A DNA stretch of 64,000 nucleotides, taken from assembly GCF_029023725.1 (NCBI RefSeq), contig NZ_CP119075.1:367501-431500 (forward strand), given 5' to 3'. The notes under the pieces were generated by a model that was not told where the DNA came from, ran no database searches, and saw only the letters and a list, made by a program, of their open reading frames with translations. The position numbers were made by a program, and so were the translations under genes. This DNA comes from Synoicihabitans lomoniglobus. Lineage in GTDB: Bacteria; Verrucomicrobiota; Verrucomicrobiia; Opitutales; Opitutaceae. Shown piece by piece: positions 35,316-44,350 of the stretch (position 1 is its first letter; each line of letters starts with the position of its first letter).

Positions 35316-36293
35316 ATGAAGACATCGACCCTGCTGAAACCCTGGAGCAGTCTATTTCTCGCGACGTTTTGCCTAGTCGCCTCCCCACAGGCCGAACCGT
35401 TTACGGTCAAAGAGGATGCGGACACGCTCACGATCCGGCGCGGCACGCAGGAGGTGTTGGTTTACCGCAAAACCGCGCTGCCGCTGCCTAAAGGGGTGAA
35501 TCCCGTCTTCGCCCGCACCGGTTACATACACCCGCTGAAAACCCCGGCGGGCGGAGTGGTGACCAGCGTTTATGCGCCGGACCACTACCACCATCTCGGA
35601 CTCTGGCACGCCTGGGTAAAGACCCATCACGGAGCGCGGGAATTGGATTTTTGGAATATCGGCGGTAAGACGGCGGGGATGCGCTATGACCAGACGATGG
35701 CCCAAAGCGAAGGTGCGGATTCGGCGGGTTTTACGGTGGCGCAAAGTCAATACGCCTGCGACCCCGCGACCGGGGAACCGGCCGAAACTATTCTGGATGA
35801 GCAATTGACCGTGACCGTCCAGGATGCCGGCGACGCCTATCTGGTGGACTACGATTTTACCCAAACCAACGTGACCACCGCTCCGCTGGAACTCGCCGCC
35901 TATCGCTACGGTGGAGGCATCGCCTACCGCGGTCCCTTGCATTGGAACAAGGACAACAGCCGGATTCTGACCTCGGCAGGACACCGTCGCGCCGATGGAC
36001 ACGCGACGCGGGCGCGCTGGGTGGAAATGTCGGGCGACCTGGACACGGGCCGCGGTGGCGTGGTGATTCTTTGCCACGAGCGTAATCAGGACGCGCCCCA
36101 ACACGTGCGCCTTTGGGACGACGGGAAAGTGTTTTTCAACTACGTGCCGGCGCAGGAACACGCTTTTTCGGTCGCCCCGGGCGAAACGGTGCGCGCGCGG
36201 TATCGGGTGGTGGCGTTCGACGGCGAACTCCCCGTCGAACGAATCGATGCGCTGTGGAAGGCGTATGTGCAGGATTCGGCGACGCTTCATTGA
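35316..36293 (+). CDS. Exported PmoA-type DUF6807 protein
   Basis: A 325-residue protein with a signal peptide (LFLATFCLVASPQA). Motifs: GYIHPLKTPAGGVVTSVYAPDHYHHLGLWHAW... (the conserved His-rich HYHHLGLWHAW), RGPLHWNKDNSRIL and GGVVILCHERNQDAPQ. This is the family annotated 'methane oxygenase PmoA' / DUF6807, abundant in Planctomycetota and Verrucomicrobiota and unrelated to true particulate methane monooxygenase. It is probably a glycan-active enzyme or binding protein; the fold is beta-sandwich-like. It is 34 bases upstream of the pterin synthase gene on the same strand, but a functional link is not obvious. Confidence 0.9.
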   Translation: MKTSTLLKPWSSLFLATFCLVASPQAEPFTVKEDADTLTIRRGTQEVLVYRKTALPLPKGVNPVFARTGYIHPLKTPAGGVVTSVYAPDHYHHLGLWHAWVKTHHGARELDFWNIGGKTAGMRYDQTMAQSEGADSAGFTVAQSQYACDPATGEPAETILDEQLTVTVQDAGDAYLVDYDFTQTNVTTAPLELAAYRYGGGIAYRGPLHWNKDNSRILTSAGHRRADGHATRARWVEMSGDLDTGRGGVVILCHERNQDAPQHVRLWDDGKVFFNYVPAQEHAFSVAPGETVRARYRVVAFDGELPVERIDALWKAYVQDSATLH

Positions 36294-36327
36294 CGACAGG
36301 CATCAAGCGCCCATTTTGCGGTTCCGC

Positions 36328-36798
36328 ATGGCTTCCGCTGCTCGAAAATTCTCCGCTCCTCGTGTCCTGTCCGGCACGGTCTACGTGACCCGACAGGTGC
36401 ATTTCAACGCGGCCCACCGTTTGCACAATCCGGCCAAGAGCGCGGCGTGGAACCGGACCACCTTCGGGCCCTGCAACAACGCCAAGTGGCACGGCCACAA
36501 CTATGAACTCGAAGTCACGGTCGCGGGCGAACCGGATCCCGACACCGGGTATGTGATCGATTTGGGGGCGCTTAAAACGATTCTCGAAGAACGCATTCTC
36601 CGCGACTGCGATCACCGCAATCTCAACGAAGAGGTGAAGTGGCTGCGCGGCATAATCCCGTCAGCGGAAAACCTCGCCATCGCGTTCTGGACCCGGATTG
36701 CCCCCGTGCTCCCGAGCGGACGGTTGCACCGTGTGCGTCTGCTCGAAACTCCCCGCAACTTTGTCGACTATTACGGACCCGATGGAGGGCCTCGATAG
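36328..36798 (+). CDS. 6-pyruvoyl-tetrahydropterin synthase / QueD family
   Basis: A 156-residue T-fold enzyme. Zinc ligands: His30 (FNAAHRL), His55 and His57 (WHGHNYE). The active-site Cys49 lies in FGPCNNAKWHGHNY, so the motif is C-x5-HGH, the spacing of eukaryote-type 6-pyruvoyl-tetrahydropterin synthases rather than C-x3-HGH of most bacterial QueD enzymes. ILRDCDHRNLNE holds a conserved Asp-His, and SAENLAIAFW a Glu. It would act on dihydroneopterin triphosphate made by the adjacent FolE2. The ATG at 36328 is chosen; the upstream frame overlaps the previous gene. Confidence 0.9.
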   Translation: MASAARKFSAPRVLSGTVYVTRQVHFNAAHRLHNPAKSAAWNRTTFGPCNNAKWHGHNYELEVTVAGEPDPDTGYVIDLGALKTILEERILRDCDHRNLNEEVKWLRGIIPSAENLAIAFWTRIAPVLPSGRLHRVRLLETPRNFVDYYGPDGGPR

Positions 36799-36893
36799 CG
36801 ATTTAATCTCCACCCAATTCGGCCAGCTAACCCTGCGTGCGCGGGGCTACGGTTATCGTTCCAACCGCCTGGCCGCAACCGCGTAAAAACGAC

Positions 36894-37874
36894 ATGTCCC
36901 AACCCACCACCAAGAAGATGTATCTGCATGCCGCCTTCGGCGCGCCGCCGCAGATCAAGCGCCGCTATGATGCGTCATTCAAGATGACGCCCGGTTACAA
37001 AGCCTCGCTGCCCGACATGATGGAGGCCGAGGAGGCCATCCAGGGCGCGGCCGTGCCCATTCAGCAAGTGGGCGTATCGAATTTTAAACTACCGCTGAAG
37101 TTCAAGACCAAGGCGGGCGTGATCCATACGCTCGAAACGAGTGTCACCGGCAGTGTTTCGCTGAAAGCGACGCTCAAGGGCATCAACATGAGCCGCATCG
37201 TCCGGTCGTTTTACGAGCACGAGGACGACGTGTTCACCCTCGCGTTGCTGAAACGTATTTTGGCCAAATACCGCCGCAAGGTCGAGGCGCTCAATGCGCG
37301 GATTAAGCTCAGCTTTTCCTATCCCATGAAACAGCCGTCGCTGCGCAGCGGATTGGAAGGGTGGCAGTATTACGACGTGTCCTACGAGGCGGTGATGCGG
37401 GCGGATGGCAGCTACCGGCAGTTCATCGAGTTTGATTTTGTCTACTCGTCCGCCTGCCCGTGCAGTGCCGAACTGAGCGAGCACGCCCGGGACACCCGCG
37501 GCGTCTACGCCATCCCGCACAACCAGCGCTCCAAGGCGCGGGTCAAGGTCGAAGTCGCAGCCGGTAAACGCCTCGCGATCGAGGACCTGCAACAACACTG
37601 CGCGAACGCCTTGAAAACCGAGACGCAGGTGATGGTGAAGCGCGAGGACGAGCAGGCGTTTGCCGAGCTTAATGGGGCGCACATCAAGTTCGTCGAAGAC
37701 GCCGCCCGCTTGCTCTACGCCGAACTCGATGCGGACAAGCGAATCGTCGACTTCCAAGTCGCCTGTTCCCACTTGGAGTCGCTGCATTCGCACGACGCCG
37801 TGAGCGTGATCTGCAAAGGCGTCCCCGGTGGCTTCGCCGCCGACTTTATGGAGTTTCGCGATCTGGTGTGTTAG
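36894..37874 (+). CDS. folE2: GTP cyclohydrolase IB
   Basis: FolE2 (type IB GTP cyclohydrolase) makes dihydroneopterin triphosphate from GTP, for folate, queuosine or biopterin. The 326-residue length fits from [11 protein letters not shown]. Visible: [12 protein letters not shown] near 60-70, [19 protein letters not shown] with conserved Cys188/Cys190, [14 protein letters not shown] and [12 protein letters not shown] at the C-terminal end. Unlike FolE it can use metals other than zinc. It starts 95 bases after the PTPS-family gene. Its last 29 bases overlap, in opposite orientation, the 3' end of the TonB_C gene. Confidence 0.95.
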   Translation: MSQPTTKKMYLHAAFGAPPQIKRRYDASFKMTPGYKASLPDMMEAEEAIQGAAVPIQQVGVSNFKLPLKFKTKAGVIHTLETSVTGSVSLKATLKGINMSRIVRSFYEHEDDVFTLALLKRILAKYRRKVEALNARIKLSFSYPMKQPSLRSGLEGWQYYDVSYEAVMRADGSYRQFIEFDFVYSSACPCSAELSEHARDTRGVYAIPHNQRSKARVKVEVAAGKRLAIEDLQQHCANALKTETQVMVKREDEQAFAELNGAHIKFVEDAARLLYAELDADKRIVDFQVACSHLESLHSHDAVSVICKGVPGGFAADFMEFRDLVC

Positions 37875-39330
37875 TCACCGATTTGCTGGGTCTGAACACG
37901 ACTGGAATAATCGCGTAGGCATCGACTGGTTTCCCGTCCCGACGCGGAACTTCGAAGCGCCAATTGGCCACAGCTTGAACGGCGGTGAAGCCGAGTTCCG
38001 GGTCTGAGCCGGCCAAGAGTTGCGGAACTCGCACCACGCCTTCGCGGTCGACCACCACGGTGATCCGGACTTCGATGCCTTCCGGCGGTAGCAGACGACC
38101 CGTGGGGACCAAAGGAGGCGGGGACAGGATCAACTTTGCGGGTGCATCCAGTGCTGAGAACGGCACGATTTTCTCGGGTGATTTCGACCGCAGGCTCAGT
38201 ATGCGGTTGGTGCGTTCCGTTACGGGCGCATGACTGCGTTTGCCGCGATTGAAATCGAACTCCAATTCCAACCAAGCCGGGGATGGGTTGCCTCCGCGTT
38301 GCGCGGGCTGAAAGTCGCAGGCATTCACGGCGGCAACGGCGGCCATGGCCAGGTCTTCATCAGCGTCGCCCTTGGCCTCCGCTTGCTCGACCCGTCCTTG
38401 GGCATTGACCAGAAACGACACCACCACGTGGCCGGTGCGCTTTTCTTCCAGGGCGGCACGGGGATAGACCGGCGGGTAGTAGTTCCGGATCATGGGTGGT
38501 GTTTCCCAATGATAAATATCGGCCAAGGAGCGCGGAAATGCTCGGGGCTTGGGGGGAGTCCAACCATGGTTCAATAGAGATTTTCCGTTGGCGGCGAACC
38601 ACACGGGAGTCGATATGGATATGGTTACTTTCCGACCGTCCTTTTCGGCGGGCTTGAACTTCCATCGCTCGACCGTGGCCAAAGCAGCGTCGTCGAACCC
38701 CGGGTGACTCGACGCCGAAATATGAGCGCCCTCCGCCTTGCCCGCTTCATTCACATCGAGGGAGACGACCACTTTGGCCCGGGAGCCGAACCGTTTGAGT
38801 TCCGCGGGATAACGGGGGGCTTTTTTTCTCGTTACCGTCGGCGGCACATCAAATTTTTCCGACCGATTCTCCGGAGGAGGAGTGATGTTGAAATGCAACG
38901 GAATCTGCATGCGAGAATTCACCTTTTGACTATTGACCATGCCGGGCCGGAATTTCCACTTACTCACGGCGTCCACTGCCGCTGCCCCGAACTCTGGATG
39001 GGTCGTGCGAACAACATACGCATCTGTCACTTCCCCCGAACTTCTCACGATGAATCCCACGACCGCATTTCCTGTGATGTTGGCCCTTCTTAATTTAAAA
39101 GGGTAAAATGGTTTCGGTTGGAATCGTGGCACCGGCGGCGACGTGAGTTCGTTTAGATCATATAGCTCCTTGAGCATGGCCGGATCGATCTCCGCGATCG
39201 CGGAAGCTCCCACGGGGACTGGCGCTTCGGGCTCTTCCGACTTCGTGGCCTCGATCGCGTGCAAGGGTCCCATGACCACGATCGCGAGTAATACCATGAT
39301 GATTCTCATCCATGTCTGGGAGGGATCCAT
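37846..39330 (-). CDS. Periplasmic protein with four TonB_C-type domains
   Basis: About 494 residues. A signal peptide ([18 protein letters not shown]) comes first. Four repeats then follow, each with the TonB C-terminal pattern YP..L.......G.VVV.F.V...G.V..A.......P.....A..AV..W.F.P: about 70-150 ([24 protein letters not shown]), 165-245 ([25 protein letters not shown]), 290-370 ([16 protein letters not shown]) and 410-490 ([23 protein letters not shown]). There is no Pro-rich spacer or anchor as in a true TonB. It may bind partners through these domains. The start is ambiguous: ATGs at 39330 and 39309. Confidence 0.75.
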   Translation of the reverse strand: MDPSQTWMRIIMVLLAIVVMGPLHAIEATKSEEPEAPVPVGASAIAEIDPAMLKELYDLNELTSPPVPRFQPKPFYPFKLRRANITGNAVVGFIVRSSGEVTDAYVVRTTHPEFGAAAVDAVSKWKFRPGMVNSQKVNSRMQIPLHFNITPPPENRSEKFDVPPTVTRKKAPRYPAELKRFGSRAKVVVSLDVNEAGKAEGAHISASSHPGFDDAALATVERWKFKPAEKDGRKVTISISTPVWFAANGKSLLNHGWTPPKPRAFPRSLADIYHWETPPMIRNYYPPVYPRAALEEKRTGHVVVSFLVNAQGRVEQAEAKGDADEDLAMAAVAAVNACDFQPAQRGGNPSPAWLELEFDFNRGKRSHAPVTERTNRILSLRSKSPEKIVPFSALDAPAKLILSPPPLVPTGRLLPPEGIEVRITVVVDREGVVRVPQLLAGSDPELGFTAVQAVANWRFEVPRRDGKPVDAYAIIPVVFRPSKSVTNTPDRETP

Positions 39331-39598
39331 CGTGTTACCGATGAGGGAGAAAGCGTGTCGCGAAAGGCACATGGTTTGGGGACGGTAGGGTGATGCAGCC
39401 ATGGGACGAAATGAATGGGGCTTCGGACGAATCAGGCGAGGAATTGGCACGCGGGTGGTGGAACCGAATCGAGCGGACTGAGAGTGTTAGGTTTAGATAA
39501 TCCCCGACGAATGTCACTGGCGGTTTCTCCAAACTCTCAGGGGGCAGGAGGTTTTATGAGCTTTCGTGATTCGGTCGATCGGGTCATCCTCCTGTCCT

Positions 39599-40309
39599 AT
39601 GGCTAAACCAGTTGTTCTTATCACCGGCGCGTCTCAAGGCATTGGGGCGGAGATTGCCAGGACCTTCGCCAAACAGTTGAAGGGCGTGCGATTGGCCTTG
39701 GTGGCGCGCAACGAAAAGAACCTCACGAAAACGGCCAAGGCGTGCGCCAAACTGGGTGCCACCGTGGCGACGTTTCTCTGCGATGTGACCGATGAGACGG
39801 CGGTTGACGCCATGGCGGCGGCGGTCACGAAGCGCTTCAAAGGCGTGGATGTGCTGATCAACAACGCGGGCCGGTTCTACCCAACGGAGTTTCTGGCCAT
39901 GAGCGTGGCCGACTTCGACGGCCTGATCGCGGCGAACTTGCGCAGTCTGTTCTTGGTGTCGCGCGCCATTGTGCCGGCGATGGTGAAGCGTGGGCGCGGT
40001 GATGTATTCAACATGAGTTCGATCGCGGGCCAAAACCCATATCCCGGCGGTGCCGGCTACTGTGCGGCGAAGTTCGGCGTGACGGGATTGTCGAAAGTCA
40101 TGCGCGAAGAGTTGAAGGATAAAGGCGTGCGCGTATGCACCGTCTACCCGGGAGCCACGATGTCACCTTCGTGGGAAGGCAGCGGAGCGGATTGGACCAA
40201 GATGATGCCCACGGCCGACGTGGCGCGCGCGTTCTACGATATTTACCAACTGTCCCGCAAAACGGTGGTCGAGGACATCGTCCTGCGTCCGCAGGGCGGG
40301 GATCTCTAG
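39599..40309 (+). CDS. Short-chain dehydrogenase resembling sepiapterin reductase
   Basis: A 236-residue classical SDR: NAD(P)-binding GASQGIGAE (residues 10-18), NNAG near 88-91, catalytic Ser in NMSSIAGQ (140/141), and YCAAK (Tyr154, Lys158). Its C-terminal end SRKTVVEDIVLRPQGGDL closely resembles, as I recall it, the end of the Chlorobium tepidum sepiapterin reductase. That enzyme reduces 6-pyruvoyl-tetrahydropterin or sepiapterin in biopterin synthesis. PTPS-family and FolE2 genes lie 1.7 kb upstream on the same strand, which supports the guess. The start is ATG 39599. Confidence 0.8.
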   Translation: MAKPVVLITGASQGIGAEIARTFAKQLKGVRLALVARNEKNLTKTAKACAKLGATVATFLCDVTDETAVDAMAAAVTKRFKGVDVLINNAGRFYPTEFLAMSVADFDGLIAANLRSLFLVSRAIVPAMVKRGRGDVFNMSSIAGQNPYPGGAGYCAAKFGVTGLSKVMREELKDKGVRVCTVYPGATMSPSWEGSGADWTKMMPTADVARAFYDIYQLSRKTVVEDIVLRPQGGDL

Positions 40310-40337
40310 CCTTCAGAAGGGCGGAGGAGTTCCTTTT

Positions 40338-41003
40338 CTAGTAGGGAGTTTTTGAGGATGGAAATGGCTCTATGGAGATGATTTTTCCAACTTTGGCCAA
40401 CTCGCTCAAGATCTTGTCAGATAGGGCAATGCGCTCATGAATATGGACGAGATGTCTTTCGAGTCGTTCTCGTAATTCGATGGGATTGGTTTGATCCGAA
40501 TTATGGGGTTTTTCGTCCAAGGCTGACAGTGATTGTTGGACAGCCCCAAGATGCACCAAGGCGGACTCTTTTCGTGAAAGCGTATCACGTCGCACCCGTT
40601 CGACCTGATTCGCTTGGAGAATTTGGTAACTCTCGATGAGTGAATCGAAGGTGGCTTGATCGCCGTGCTTCAGCTGAAAGTGGTATGCTTCGACATAGTC
40701 GTCTCCGAGCTCGGAAACTCGAAGCGTTCGAACGTTTAGTCCCGTGTCTATTTTCCTGATCTCTCGCTCTGTTTTTGTGGGATTTTGCGACGAATAATAG
40801 ATCCAGAACTCTTCCGAATGAAGGATTTGGCGTAGTTCCATTTGTTCTGGATAGGATAATACTCCTATGTCGACCGCCGCATTCCGCCGCTCCCAACTGA
40901 TTTGTGGGATATAAGCGGTTACGGTGGCTTCAGCACTTGGCTGACGGTTGCACGATGTATTGCAGATCAGGATGAGGACGAAGCTGATCCTGAGGTATTT
41001 CAT
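40338..41003 (-). CDS. Putative lipoprotein of unknown function, A+T-rich
   Basis: A 221-residue protein with a lipoprotein signal (FVLILICNTSC; the Cys at about 18 would be lipidated). The rest is mostly helical and charged with heptad-like stretches (LSRKESALVHLGAVQQSL, ELRERLERHLVHIHERI). The N-terminal beta-like ATVTAYIPQISW and the long coiled middle recall periplasmic chain-length determinants, but the membrane anchors of that family are missing. The gene is visibly richer in A+T than its neighbours, so it may be a recent arrival. It is last in a minus-strand run from MscS; 25 bases separate it from the kinase fusion gene. Confidence 0.65.
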   Translation of the reverse strand: MKYLRISFVLILICNTSCNRQPSAEATVTAYIPQISWERRNAAVDIGVLSYPEQMELRQILHSEEFWIYYSSQNPTKTEREIRKIDTGLNVRTLRVSELGDDYVEAYHFQLKHGDQATFDSLIESYQILQANQVERVRRDTLSRKESALVHLGAVQQSLSALDEKPHNSDQTNPIELRERLERHLVHIHERIALSDKILSELAKVGKIISIEPFPSSKTPY

Positions 41004-41028
41004 CCGTCGGAAAGCTGACGAAGAGGCT

Positions 41029-44000
41029 CTACCAATCGCAGAGGCTCGCGATGTAGTCGGCGCTGCCGTCGCGTTGCCAGCCGTCGAGTTGGGCTTGGTC
41101 CTTGAGCTGTTGACCGCGCTGGCGCGGCACCACGGCGAAAACGTTTTTCACATCAGAGAGGCCAGTCATGTCGCCCCAGAGTTTTTCGAACTGGGTCACC
41201 GGATAAACGTCTTCCTGGCCGTGGCCCCAGCGTTTTTTAACTTCTTTGATGGTGACGTAGGTCGGGAGTCGGGACGCGATACGGCGCACGGCCGCGTTGG
41301 TTTTGTTGGTGTCGCCAAGGTCGGCACGGGTGAGACCGAAGAACGTTAGCAGGCGGTCGACGTCGATCCAACAGGTGTTGGCATTGTAGTAGGTGAGACG
41401 CGATTCGTCTTCCTCCTGCGGGAGAGCGAGTCCTTCCACCAATCGCATCTTGCCGTCGACGCGGGCGAGTCCGCCGCCGTGGTCTTCGATGCGTTTGGTG
41501 ATCATCTCCCAACCCAGGGTGGCACCCGCAGCGTTGAACCAGCCCAACATGGCGGGATCAGCGGTCGCCCCGAGCGTATCGATGTTGTGAACCATCAGCG
41601 TGCGCAGGTTGGGCTGTTGGGCAATGAGCGCGGCGAGCGTGCCGTTTTTGAGCAGATTGGGGATCTCGAACCAATGGCCGACAGGGTGCAGGCACTGGCC
41701 GGGCAGATTGTCGGTGTAGTCGGCTCCTTCGCCGGTCGCACGCGCCCAGCCGGTCAGCGCGGCGCGCACGCTGTCGCGCATTTTCTCCTTCTGCTCGTCG
41801 AGTTTTTGCTGGGCCGTTTCCTCCCAGGCAAACTGCAGGTCGCGCACCGTGGGCACGAGGCGCAGGCCGATGGAGCGGCCGGGAGATAACCATACTTCAC
41901 GCTCCCACGCGTTGCCGTAGTGGGCACGCAGATACGTTTCGGTCGGGGCGTGGGTGAGGTAGCTCGTGGTGAAAACGTGCGGAATGGTGGCTCCGTGCGC
42001 GTGAGCCACCCGGCGGGTTTTCGCCAGATGCACATCGATGAAACTCCGGTGCTGGCCGTCGAATTTGGCGAAGGGATGCAGCCCTTTGACGACGCCTGCG
42101 CCTTGCGTCCACCGACTGCCGACGCCGGCGGCATAGGTGACCACGGCGAGCTCGCCCCGCGCGATGGCGGCGGCCCCGGTGGCGCGGTGGGTTTCGTTCT
42201 CGACGGTGCCGTCGAACAATGTCCCCGGGGTGACGTCTTCGATCTGGGCGGTGGGGGGCAGCCGGTTGAGCGCCATGCCGATGCGTCCGTCGCGCAGATC
42301 GGCGCGGATTTGCTCGTGTTGCTGGCGATCAAAGCCGTTGGCGTTGAGCAGCTCCTCCAACGTGTTTTCCTGACCTTGATCGTCCTCGATGGAGGGGAGC
42401 AACCGGTCGAGCAGACCGGGCAGGGCGGCGCCGAACTCCGGCTGATGCTGGGCGGCGCGGGTGAATTGGGTGAGGTCGATCTGCTCGCGATTGGTCAACT
42501 CCCGGGCTTCCCGTCGCAGGATGTCGGGCGTGACCTGACGGTAGTAGGCGACGGGCAGCAGGGCGTCGTCACCGGAAAGTAAATACGACGTGGAACCGTT
42601 TTCGTTGATGTGGAAATCGTAGACCACGGGGTCCATGGCGAACGGCAGTGACGATTCCAGATCGCGTTTGGCGGCGAGCATGATTTGGAGCAAACGATCC
42701 TGCGCCTCGGCGCGACGGGCCGGGGCAAAGATGAAGCCCATGCCACCTCCAGACATGCCGCCGAGCATCCAAAAGCCCCAGAAATCTTCGCCAAATTCGG
42801 CGCGAACTTCGCTGATCAGGCGTTCGGTGTAGCGGTTGCTGACCCACGGGATGATGGTCTGCAGCGGCCCGGTGAAGTTGGCGGTGAGTTCCGCACCGAG
42901 GGTTTTGATATCGCCGGTGGAGAGGGCCTCCAGAATGCGGTCCAGCGTGGCGACCGTGGACTGGCGGGCGTTCCAGGCGGCGGCGCTGCGCAGCAGGTAT
43001 TTCTCCGTGGCCATCTCGAGGATCGGGCCGACGTTTTGCGCCATGCCGCCGTGCACGAGCACGAGGGAATCCTGCAAGGCCTGACGGGCGGAAGCCGGAA
43101 TACGATCGGGACCCAGCAATGTGTGGCGGGGCAGCAGGGTCCCGCGGCTTATGCCGTATTCGGCGTCGGCGTCGGTGGCGGGGGCTCCTTCGATCAGTTT
43201 GATGCCCGGCCAAAGTCCACCCGAGTCCTGCCAACCGCCGCCGGAGCCGCCAATCCATTCGCCGAGAATGGCGCGGGCGGCGACGATGCGGCGCTCGTTT
43301 TCGGTCATCGGACCGGTGAGGTCGGCGATCTGGTGGGTTGCGCGCATGCAGGCCGCGATGAGGGCACCGAGGAGATTGGTTGAAACGGCGAGGCGGGAGC
43401 CTTTGGGAATGCCGTTCACGCTGGAGACGAGTTCAAAGCCCCGGCCCTGGCCGAAGACGCGGCCGAGCAGATCGGCCAGGCTGGCGCCCGAGCGCTCGAT
43501 CCCGGGAGGCACGATGCCGGCGGCGATGACGGCGGCTTTGAGCAGACCGAGATAGTCCCGACCGAAGTCGAACACCTCGTCCAAGTCGCTGATGCAGACG
43601 GAGGCTTCCAAATCGACGGAAGCGAGGCGAAGCACGGGTTCGTCGATCACGCGGAAGTAGGCCTCGACCGGCGGGCGGGTGGAGGCGTCGCGGCCGTGCA
43701 CGCCGAGGTCGATCGATACGTTGAGCACGCGGGCGCCCTCGGGGTAGTCCATGCCGAGGAAGAAGATGTCGCTCCACGCGCAGTGGGTGAGATCCATGCG
43801 CACGGCGGTGCGTTCCTGCAGGAGGGGAAACGGGGCGCGAGTCGAATCGCGCTGCACCAACTCGCGGCGCACTTTGAGCGGTTGGTCGAGCGGATGACCG
43901 AGGCGAAACATCCACGCGTTGCCCCGCGTGGAGCGCACGGTGCGTCGGACCTGGTCGGCCAACGTCTGGAATGCGAGCGCGTGGTAGCCCGCGGCGAGAG

Positions 44001-44346
44001 CGCTGCTGAGGGATTCGCTGGGGCCGGCGTCGGTTTGTTGCCGGCGAAGGCGGGTCAAAGCTTCCTCGAAGTGCCGTTCCAGCAGGTGCCGAAATGCATC
44101 GTAGGGCACGCGGCCGGATCGCGGCAGTTCCGTGCGGGTCGGCAGGTGATAGCGGTGAATGGCGCTGAGAAAAAACAACGCGCGCACCCGATGGTAGAGA
44201 TTGGGTTCGTCGTGGCGGTAGGATTCCAGTTCCTCACACGCTGCGAGCAGCGCGACGACGGAACGGCCTTCGCACCATTGATCAAGGGCCAGGTTGCGCG
44301 TCGCCTCATCGGCGCCGTTAATGATGTCGGTGATGCCGAGGCTCAT
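41029..44346 (-). CDS. GHMP-kinase-like / UDPGP-type nucleotidyltransferase fusion
   Basis: A 1105-residue two-part protein. The N-terminal part is GHMP-kinase-like, of the fucose-kinase type: RMDLTHCAWSDIFFLG (motif 1), GIPKGSRLAVSTNLLGAL (motif 2, with two of the usual glycines changed), SGGGWQDSGG and GGMSGGGMGFIFAP (motif 3). The C-terminal part from about 760 is a UDP-glucose-pyrophosphorylase-type transferase: VVTYAAGVGSRWTQGAGVVKG, then LMVHNIDTLGATADP. Such kinase-nucleotidyltransferase pairing would turn a free sugar into a nucleotide sugar, as FKP does for fucose. The sugar is unknown. The ATG at 44346 follows the GalU-like gene by four bases. Confidence 0.8.
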   Translation of the reverse strand: MSLGITDIINGADEATRNLALDQWCEGRSVVALLAACEELESYRHDEPNLYHRVRALFFLSAIHRYHLPTRTELPRSGRVPYDAFRHLLERHFEEALTRLRRQQTDAGPSESLSSALAAGYHALAFQTLADQVRRTVRSTRGNAWMFRLGHPLDQPLKVRRELVQRDSTRAPFPLLQERTAVRMDLTHCAWSDIFFLGMDYPEGARVLNVSIDLGVHGRDASTRPPVEAYFRVIDEPVLRLASVDLEASVCISDLDEVFDFGRDYLGLLKAAVIAAGIVPPGIERSGASLADLLGRVFGQGRGFELVSSVNGIPKGSRLAVSTNLLGALIAACMRATHQIADLTGPMTENERRIVAARAILGEWIGGSGGGWQDSGGLWPGIKLIEGAPATDADAEYGISRGTLLPRHTLLGPDRIPASARQALQDSLVLVHGGMAQNVGPILEMATEKYLLRSAAAWNARQSTVATLDRILEALSTGDIKTLGAELTANFTGPLQTIIPWVSNRYTERLISEVRAEFGEDFWGFWMLGGMSGGGMGFIFAPARRAEAQDRLLQIMLAAKRDLESSLPFAMDPVVYDFHINENGSTSYLLSGDDALLPVAYYRQVTPDILRREARELTNREQIDLTQFTRAAQHQPEFGAALPGLLDRLLPSIEDDQGQENTLEELLNANGFDRQQHEQIRADLRDGRIGMALNRLPPTAQIEDVTPGTLFDGTVENETHRATGAAAIARGELAVVTYAAGVGSRWTQGAGVVKGLHPFAKFDGQHRSFIDVHLAKTRRVAHAHGATIPHVFTTSYLTHAPTETYLRAHYGNAWEREVWLSPGRSIGLRLVPTVRDLQFAWEETAQQKLDEQKEKMRDSVRAALTGWARATGEGADYTDNLPGQCLHPVGHWFEIPNLLKNGTLAALIAQQPNLRTLMVHNIDTLGATADPAMLGWFNAAGATLGWEMITKRIEDHGGGLARVDGKMRLVEGLALPQEEDESRLTYYNANTCWIDVDRLLTFFGLTRADLGDTNKTNAAVRRIASRLPTYVTIKEVKKRWGHGQEDVYPVTQFEKLWGDMTGLSDVKNVFAVVPRQRGQQLKDQAQLDGWQRDGSADYIASLCDW

Positions 44347-44350
44347 GGCA

